In this document: one piece after another, positions 8,032-12,149 of the stretch
How the letters are laid out: each line of letters opens with the position of its first letter
Position numbering within the stretch: position 1 is the stretch's first letter
Assembly (NCBI GenBank): GCA_022739095.1
Contig: JAIJEI010000046.1
Span: 1 to 12,149, forward strand
Origin: Bifidobacterium sp.
GTDB lineage: Bacteria > Actinomycetota > Actinomycetes > Actinomycetales > Bifidobacteriaceae
DNA: 12,149 nucleotides
Reading direction: 5' to 3'
Program-made: the position numbers and the translations under genes
Notes under the pieces: generated by a model
What the model saw: only the letters and a program-made list of their open reading frames with translations
The model's database searches: none
Told to the model about the DNA's origin: nothing

Positions 8032-8928
8032 TCACTTGTCCAGGATGGCGCGGATGGTGTGGTACTGCTCGTCGGTCAGCTGCACGGCGGGCTCGTGGAC
8101 GGACGTGTCGATGGGCAGTCCCTTGGCCTTGACCGCGCCCTTGATGGCGCTGATGAACAGGTCGGCGGTGTCGTACAGGCGCATCAGGTAGGAGACGCGC
8201 TCGGCCGCTTCGACGACCGCGGCGTGGTCGCCGGCCTCCCATGCGCGATGCAGTTTGACGAACGTCTCGGGTTCCACGTTGGTCAGACCGCTCAGCACGC
8301 CATTGCCGCCGCTGATCCGGTTGACGATGTAGTACTCGTCGAATCCGGACAGCACGCTGAACGACGGGTTCACCTTGCGGACGGCCGCGATGACCTTTCT
8401 GGTGTGACTGATGGTGTCGACGGTGTCTTTGATACCGACGATGTTCGGGTTCTCCGCTGCGAGATCCGCCACCAGCTCGGGCGTGAGGTCGTTGCCCGTC
8501 CTGGCCGGGAAGTTGTACAGGATGACGGGCAGGGTCGTCGCCTTGGCCACCGCCGAGAAGTACCGTTTCGCGCAATCCGGGGACGGGCCGAAGTAGTACG
8601 GGGACACAGCGAGCAGTGCATCGACTCCGGCCGCTTCGCTTGCCGCGGCCAATGCCTTCACGTTATTCAGGTTGGTGTCGCCCACGCCGACGAGCACCTT
8701 CACGCGTCCGGCGACCTTCGAGACGGCGAAGCGCGCCGCTTCCGCCTTCGTCTTGACGTCGATGGCGTAGAATTCTCCGATGCTGCCGAACAGCAGCACG
8801 CCGTCGACGCCCGCGTCGACGAGGTGGTCGAGGTGCTTGCCCCAGTTGTCGTAATCTATGGTTCCGTCCGCGTTCATGATGGTGATGGAGGGGCAGAACA
8901 CGCCTTCGAACATGGCGTTGTTGGTCAT
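8032..8928 (-). CDS. DapA-family class I aldolase, likely 2-keto-3-deoxy-L-fuconate aldolase
   Basis: A 298-residue TIM-barrel protein of the dihydrodipicolinate synthase / N-acetylneuraminate lyase superfamily. The Schiff-base lysine is K167 in NIVGIKDT, with Y138 and R143 in ILYNFPARTGND placed as in the family. The glycine-rich loop reads FGSIGEFY (47-54), so I50 stands where many members have threonine. In this context the likely reaction is cleavage of 2-keto-3-deoxy-L-fuconate to pyruvate and L-lactaldehyde; true lysine-pathway DapA is unlikely because all neighbours are fucose genes. AAAGGA (8936-8941) is 7 bases from the ATG. M6 is a possible later start but has no better ribosome site. 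The family is certain; the substrate is inferred. Confidence 0.88.
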   Translation of the reverse strand: MTNNAMFEGVFCPSITIMNADGTIDYDNWGKHLDHLVDAGVDGVLLFGSIGEFYAIDVKTKAEAARFAVSKVAGRVKVLVGVGDTNLNNVKALAAASEAAGVDALLAVSPYYFGPSPDCAKRYFSAVAKATTLPVILYNFPARTGNDLTPELVADLAAENPNIVGIKDTVDTISHTRKVIAAVRKVNPSFSVLSGFDEYYIVNRISGGNGVLSGLTNVEPETFVKLHRAWEAGDHAAVVEAAERVSYLMRLYDTADLFISAIKGAVKAKGLPIDTSVHEPAVQLTDEQYHTIRAILDK

Positions 8929-9004
8929 GATGTTTTCCTTTCGATGTTGTGGGCGTTCCGCGCGTTACTGGTGAGCAGGCCATCGTCTCCGCGAAACGGT
9001 TGAA

Positions 9005-9048
9005 CAGGTGGGTCACCGGCGCGACAACGCGCATCGGCGACCCGCCTG
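9005..9048 (-). other. Long intercistronic hairpin between the SDR and aldolase genes
   Basis: An outer stem pairs 9005-9018 with 9035-9048 and an inner GCGCG/CGCGC stem pairs 9019-9023 with 9028-9032. The loop is ACAA (9024-9027), and a 2-base bulge (9033-9034) separates the two stems. On the transcribed minus-strand RNA there is one mismatch (9009/9044) and one wobble (9015/9038). It lies 12 bases past the SDR stop, with about 76 bases left before the aldolase start, and no T-run follows. It could be a partial terminator, an RNase processing block or a 3' stabiliser. The surrounding spacer of 132 bases holds no other gene that I can see. Confidence 0.5.
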
Positions 9049-9060
9049 CATGCCATGGTC

Positions 9061-9852
9061 CTAGCTGAGTGCCCGATCGAGGTGGACGTATCCTCCGTCG
9101 GGGAAGACCCATTGTCCGGTGGTGTGCGACGACCTGTCGGACAGCAGGAACGCCACGGTGTCGGCGATCTCCGACGTCTCAGTCATGCGGTGGCCGAGCG
9201 GGATCTTGCTGGTGATCTTCTCAAGCTGCGCGCGCTGCGCCTGTTCGTCGCCGAACGTCTTGATCCACTGCGCGTACAGCGGGGTCCAGGCCTCAGCCAC
9301 GACGACGGCGTTGACTCGGACCTCGTCCGGGGCGAGGGCGGCGGCCCATTCGCGGGTCAGTCCCAGAATCGCGCCCTTCGCGGCGGCGTAGGCGCTGGTC
9401 TTGCCCTGACCGGTCAATGCGGTCTTGGAACCGATGTTGACCACCGAGCCCTTGCTGGCCTTGAGCGCCGGCAGGCACTGATGGACCAGCTCGTAGTAAT
9501 GGGTCAGGTTGCCGTGGAGCGACTCCTCGAACTGACGCCACGACGCGGTCTCGAGCGCGAGGTTGTCGTTCCTTCCGGCGTTGTTGACCACGCCATCGAT
9601 ATGGCCGTGCTTCTCCATGACCGACGCGACGATGGGCGCGATGTCGTCGGTGTTGTTCAGATCGATCAGATACGTGTCATACGAGTCGGTGATCCGTTCG
9701 ATATCACGTCGGAATTCGTCGCCGGCGCCGTCGTCACGGTTCAGCACCACAGGAATGGCGCCCTCCTCGGCCAAGCGCAGCGTTATGCCCTTGCCGATGC
9801 CTTTGAAGCCTCCGGTGACGACGATCACCTTGTTCTTAAGATGCAGGTCCAT
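9061..9852 (-). CDS. SDR-family oxidoreductase, likely L-fucose dehydrogenase
   Basis: A 263-residue classical short-chain dehydrogenase/reductase. The cofactor motif TGGFKGIG is at 13-20, NNAG at 90-93, and the catalytic tetrad is N115, S142, Y155 and K159 (SAYAAAKG). D39 or a neighbouring residue after the second strand would decide NAD versus NADP; the stretch VVLNRDDG does not settle it. The likely reaction is oxidation of L-fucose to L-fucono-lactone, the first step of the non-phosphorylating pathway. This is inferred from its place between the fuconate dehydratase and the aldolase. GGAAGGA (9859-9865) precedes the ATG by 6 bases. It follows the dehydratase gene by 19 bases, so the two are surely co-transcribed. 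Confidence 0.9.
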   Translation of the reverse strand: MDLHLKNKVIVVTGGFKGIGKGITLRLAEEGAIPVVLNRDDGAGDEFRRDIERITDSYDTYLIDLNNTDDIAPIVASVMEKHGHIDGVVNNAGRNDNLALETASWRQFEESLHGNLTHYYELVHQCLPALKASKGSVVNIGSKTALTGQGKTSAYAAAKGAILGLTREWAAALAPDEVRVNAVVVAEAWTPLYAQWIKTFGDEQAQRAQLEKITSKIPLGHRMTETSEIADTVAFLLSDRSSHTTGQWVFPDGGYVHLDRALS

Positions 9853-9871
9853 CTCAGATCCTTCCGAACGG

Positions 9872-11149
9872 TCAGTCCTTGTGCAGGTACTTCATGCACT
9901 CGTCGATCTTCATCTCCGTGCCGTTGCCCGGGGCGAGCGGCGCGACGTAACGGCCGTTCTTGATGACGGTCGGATGCACGAAGTACTCATGCTGGTTGTC
10001 CACGTATTCGACGACGCGGTCCTCCATCTCGCCGGACACGGACACGTAGTCGAACATCGCGAGCTGGCTGACGGCCTCGCACAGGCCGACGCCGCCCGCG
10101 TGGGGGCAGACCTTGACGCCGAATTTCCTGGCGAGCAGGTATTCGAGGACGATCTCCTGGGGGCCGGCGACTCGGGTCGCGTCGATCTGCATGACCTTGA
10201 AGCTGCCGGCCTGCAGGTACTGCTTGTACATGACCCGGTTCTGCATCTGTTCGCCGGTGGCCACCGGAATCGGGTCGATGGCCTTCTGGATCGCGGCGTG
10301 GCCGAGCACATCGTCCGGGCAGGTCGGCTCCTCGACCCATGCAAGGTCGTAGTCCTTGAATTTGCCGATCCATTCGATGGCCTGCGGCACGTCCCAGACC
10401 TGGTTGGCGTCGACGGCGATGGCGATGTCCGGGCCGACCGCCTCACGGGCGAGCTTGAGCCTGCGCAGGTCGTCCTCGAGGTTCTGGCCGACCTTGAGCT
10501 TGATCTGCTTGAAGCCCATGACCTCGGTCTCCTGCTTGGCCAAGCGGACCATCTTCTCGTCGGAATATCCAAGCCAGCCGGCGGCGGTCGAATATCCCGG
10601 GTAGCCGACTTCCTTGAGGTGGGCGATGCGCTCCGCCTTGCCCTCCTGGGCGGCGCGCAGGATATCGATGGCCTCCTGCGGGGTGAGGGCGTCGGTCAGG
10701 TAACGGAAGTCAAGCGTCGCGACGAGCTCTTCGGGCTCCATCTCGGAAAGGAGCAGCCAGAGCGGCTTGCCGGCGCGCTTGGCCTTGAGGTCCCACAGGG
10801 CCGAAAGCACGGCGCCGATGGCCATATGCTCGACGCCCTTCTCGGGGCCGAGCCAGCGCAGCTGCGAATCGCGCACGAACAGATCCCACGCGAGACGCAT
10901 GTTGTCGAGCAGTTCCTCGACGTCACGACCGATAAGGGTTTCGGACATGGAGTCGATGGCCCGGACGACGACATCATTGCCACGACCGATGGTGAAGACG
11001 AATCCATTGCCGGAATCACCGGCATCCGTGGAGACGACGACGTAGGCGGACGAGTAATCCGGATCGGGGTTCATGGCATCGGAGCCCGAGAACGTGGCCG
11101 ATGTCGGGAACCGGAAATCATACGTGGTGACTTTGGTGATGACGCTCAC
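9872..11149 (-). CDS. fucD: L-fuconate dehydratase (enolase superfamily)
   Basis: The 425-residue protein matches the length and active site of the characterised Xanthomonas L-fuconate dehydratase with a one-residue offset. The KxK pair is K217/K219 (QIKLKVG), the metal ligands are D247 (VDANQ), E273 (WVEEP) and E300 (ATGEQ), and the catalytic histidine is H350 (CPHAGG). It removes water from L-fuconate to give 2-keto-3-deoxy-L-fuconate and needs Mg2+. The start codon is GTG (11147-11149), supported by a purine-rich GGAAGGAAG (11157-11165) upstream and by the conserved start SVITKVTTYDFRFPTS. It is the first of the catabolic genes after the DUF624 gene, from which it is separated by 139 bases with a candidate promoter. 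Confidence 0.94.
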   Translation of the reverse strand: MSVITKVTTYDFRFPTSATFSGSDAMNPDPDYSSAYVVVSTDAGDSGNGFVFTIGRGNDVVVRAIDSMSETLIGRDVEELLDNMRLAWDLFVRDSQLRWLGPEKGVEHMAIGAVLSALWDLKAKRAGKPLWLLLSEMEPEELVATLDFRYLTDALTPQEAIDILRAAQEGKAERIAHLKEVGYPGYSTAAGWLGYSDEKMVRLAKQETEVMGFKQIKLKVGQNLEDDLRRLKLAREAVGPDIAIAVDANQVWDVPQAIEWIGKFKDYDLAWVEEPTCPDDVLGHAAIQKAIDPIPVATGEQMQNRVMYKQYLQAGSFKVMQIDATRVAGPQEIVLEYLLARKFGVKVCPHAGGVGLCEAVSQLAMFDYVSVSGEMEDRVVEYVDNQHEYFVHPTVIKNGRYVAPLAPGNGTEMKIDECMKYLHKD

Positions 11150-11172
11150 AGAGTGCTTCCTTCCTTGGAATA

Positions 11173-11201
11173 TTCATATCGTTTGAAAAAATGACGGACA
11201 A
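11173..11201 (-). promoter_or_regulatory. Candidate internal promoter ahead of fucD
   Basis: On the minus strand TTGTCC (11196-11201, four of six) and TATGAA (11173-11178, four of six) are separated by 17 bases that include a T-run. Transcription would start near 11166, only about 17 bases before the GTG, so the leader would be just long enough for the ribosome site. It would let the fucose genes be expressed apart from the transporter. Predicted by eye. Confidence 0.35.
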
Positions 11202-11288
11202 TCAGATTGCCATCAGGCGAAATCAACTTATTCATACTGAAAGACAACGGAGAATGAACCTGGCGACGCCGAATCCGTCGTCCTTGCC

Positions 11289-11948
11289 TCAGCGTTTCTT
11301 CTCCAACGGTTCGATCACCCGCACGTCCATGCCCGGCATTCTGCCCCACGAATACACGGCCACCATGGTGAAGAAGATCGGCACCGCCGGACCGAACGCC
11401 ATCATCAGACCGGGCCAGGTGTAGTAGGACCACACCGTGGCGAGGAACAGAGCCAGCACGATGAAGCTGCACAGCGGGCGTGCGACCACCATGATCAGCG
11501 ACGTGCGCACCGTCCATAACAGATTCTCGTTGAAATTGATGTGCACGGACCAGCTGAGGAGCACAAACAAGCCGTACAGCACGTTGAGCACCAACAGCAC
11601 GCCGGATACGGCGGTCCCCACATAGCCCAGGTCGTTGTTCTGCACGAACCAGTATTCCCAGATGAGCAACAGCCAGATTATCGTCTGCGGCCACCCCAGC
11701 TGATTCGCCGCGCCGATCTCCTCCAGCCATGCCTGATGGAACGTCGTCCACGTACGTTTGATGGTCCAGGAGCGATCTTCGACATCGAGCAGCCACTGGC
11801 GGAACACCGAATACGACGCGGCCACGGAGGGAAACAGCCCGCCCAAGACAAAGCCAAGCAGCGTGTGCAGCACGAAGGCGACATTCACCACAGCCACCAT
11901 CATGATGATCCGGCAGATGAACTCATACCCCACAGCCAAACGCTTCAT
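11289..11948 (-). CDS. DUF624 (YesL-like) integral membrane protein
   Basis: A 219-residue protein starting MKRLAVGYEFICRIIMM. About four or five membrane segments are visible, near residues 12-35, 80-93, 105-130, 142-165 and 172-193. A charged loop (RSWTIKRTWTTFHQAW) follows the first, and a basic C-terminal tail ends EPLEKKR. DUF624 proteins are often encoded next to carbohydrate ABC transporters, as here, but their exact role is not established. I chose the ATG at 11948 because AAGGAGG (11959-11965) lies 10 bases before it and the protein then begins like other YesL proteins. A longer frame from 11999 would add 17 residues encoded by hairpin and ribosome-site DNA and is unlikely. Confidence 0.85.
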   Translation of the reverse strand: MKRLAVGYEFICRIIMMVAVVNVAFVLHTLLGFVLGGLFPSVAASYSVFRQWLLDVEDRSWTIKRTWTTFHQAWLEEIGAANQLGWPQTIIWLLLIWEYWFVQNNDLGYVGTAVSGVLLVLNVLYGLFVLLSWSVHINFNENLLWTVRTSLIMVVARPLCSFIVLALFLATVWSYYTWPGLMMAFGPAVPIFFTMVAVYSWGRMPGMDVRVIEPLEKKR

Positions 11949-11965
11949 AATGCCCCTACCTCCTT

Positions 11966-11983
11966 CATGCGGGAAGCCGCATG
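11966..11983 (-). promoter_or_regulatory. Small hairpin abutting the DUF624 Shine-Dalgarno
   Basis: CATGCGG pairs perfectly with CCGCATG over 7 bp with loop CTTC (minus-strand reading). Its 3' foot ends at the base directly before AAGGAGG (11959-11965). Such a hairpin could tune ribosome access or protect the new 5' end. Role inferred. Confidence 0.35.
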
Positions 11984-11998
11984 GATCGCTACAAAACA

Positions 11999-12031
11999 AT
12001 TGGCGGCATCCACTCTCATGGAGCCGCCAAT
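11999..12031 (-). terminator. Rho-independent-like terminator after the ABC permease gene
   Basis: In minus-strand RNA, ATTGGCGGC pairs with GCCGCCAAT (9 bp). Four more pairs (12009-12012 with 12019-12022) continue the stem across a single bulged base, around a 6-base loop. The stem is followed by TGTTTTGT. It stands between the permease stop (12089) and the DUF624 start (11948), so it should end or thin out transporter transcripts before the fucose genes. Confidence 0.65.
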
Positions 12032-12050
12032 GGCATTACACGTCACGGGC

Positions 12051-12081
12051 GGGTTTCGTTGTGTGTCGTGCAACGAAACCC
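12051..12081 (-). terminator. Second hairpin directly downstream of the permease stop
   Basis: GGGTTTCGTTG (12051-12061) and CAACGAAACCC (12071-12081) form a perfect 11-bp stem with a 9-base loop, 7 bases past the permease stop codon. No T-run follows. With the 11999-12031 hairpin it makes a tandem terminator or a 3'-stabilising structure that allows part of the transcription to continue. Confidence 0.5.
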
Positions 12082-12088
12082 CCGGCGA

Positions 12089-12149
12089 TCAGCCCTTCAC
12101 GGCACCGATCATGACGCCCTTGTTGAAATACTTCTGCAGGAACGGATAC
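12089..12149 (-). CDS. Carbohydrate ABC-transporter permease, C-terminal end only
   Basis: Only the last 20 codons including the stop are inside the window, and the gene continues past the right edge. The readable end is FLQKYFNKGVMIGAVKG followed by TGA (12089-12091). This is a typical C-terminus of MalG/CUT1-type inner-membrane permeases. In the B. infantis H1 cluster the genes beyond this point encode two permeases and solute-binding proteins for HMO uptake, which fits the intracellular fucosidases here. The exact substrate cannot be judged from this fragment. Confidence 0.85.
   Translation of the reverse strand, partial: YPFLQKYFNKGVMIGAVKG

Noticed and set aside
9563..11194. A 543-codon plus-strand frame across the SDR and fucD genes
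   Set aside because: It runs through two well-supported genes on the other strand and has low-complexity shadow composition.
11146..11796. A 216-codon minus-strand frame overlapping DUF624 and ending at the fucD start
   Set aside because: It shares DNA with the DUF624 gene in another frame, lacks a ribosome site and gives an arginine/alanine-rich product. Only its last part covers the otherwise empty 139-base gap.
11949..11999. Upstream extension of the DUF624 protein by 17 residues
   Set aside because: The extra part would be encoded by the ribosome site and hairpin DNA, has no own Shine-Dalgarno sequence, and does not look like a membrane-protein N-terminus.
1..12149. tRNA or rRNA genes, CRISPR arrays, insertion sequences, phage or toxin-antitoxin genes
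   Set aside because: I looked for regular direct repeats, transposase motifs, terminal repeats and tRNA-like arms and saw none. The region reads as a metabolic cluster.

Overview
The window looks like a Bifidobacterium chromosome, most likely Bifidobacterium longum subsp. infantis or a very close relative. The coding DNA is GC-rich with strong GC3 bias, and the Shine-Dalgarno sequences are canonical (AAGGAG, AGGGAGG). The gene order is the one I know from the human-milk-oligosaccharide (HMO) cluster H1 of that subspecies (the Blon_2332 to Blon_2342 region). The GH29 protein has its nucleophile and acid/base exactly at D172 and E217, the numbering I recall for the structurally studied B. infantis enzyme. 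This identification rests on memory of family features, not on a database search.

Layout. At the left edge (1-146, minus) is the N-terminus of a GPH-family sugar:cation symporter. It diverges from a GH2 beta-galactosidase (465-3536, plus) across an AT-rich control region of 318 bp. lacZ converges on a long minus-strand block, and a 61-bp near-perfect inverted repeat (3560-3620) lies between them as a likely two-way terminator. In transcription order, right to left, the minus-strand block holds: the last 19 residues of a carbohydrate ABC-transporter permease (12089-12149), a DUF624/YesL-like membrane protein, an L-fuconate dehydratase (enolase superfamily), an SDR likely to be L-fucose dehydrogenase, a DapA-family aldolase, an L-fucose mutarotase (FucU), a GH29 alpha-1,3/1,4-fucosidase and a GH95 alpha-1,2-fucosidase.

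How the genes work together. None of the three glycosidases has a signal peptide, so fucosylated HMOs are imported intact (ABC transporter at the right edge, symporter for lactose-like sugars at the left). They are then degraded inside the cell. GH95 and GH29 release L-fucose, and GH2 releases galactose from lactose/LacNAc ends. FucU equilibrates fucose anomers, the SDR oxidises fucose to the lactone, the dehydratase converts L-fuconate to 2-keto-3-deoxy-L-fuconate, and the aldolase splits it to pyruvate and L-lactaldehyde. This is the non-phosphorylating fucose route. No lactonase or lactaldehyde reductase is in the window.

The least explained parts are non-coding or at gene ends: a divergent promoter region with repeated GATAAACAG-type elements; a lacZ leader with an orphan Shine-Dalgarno hairpin and a 7-codon mini-ORF; an in-frame amber stop in the GH95 gene followed by 28 coding-like codons; and several hairpins between operon genes. 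The overall system is known. I did not find a wholly new one.
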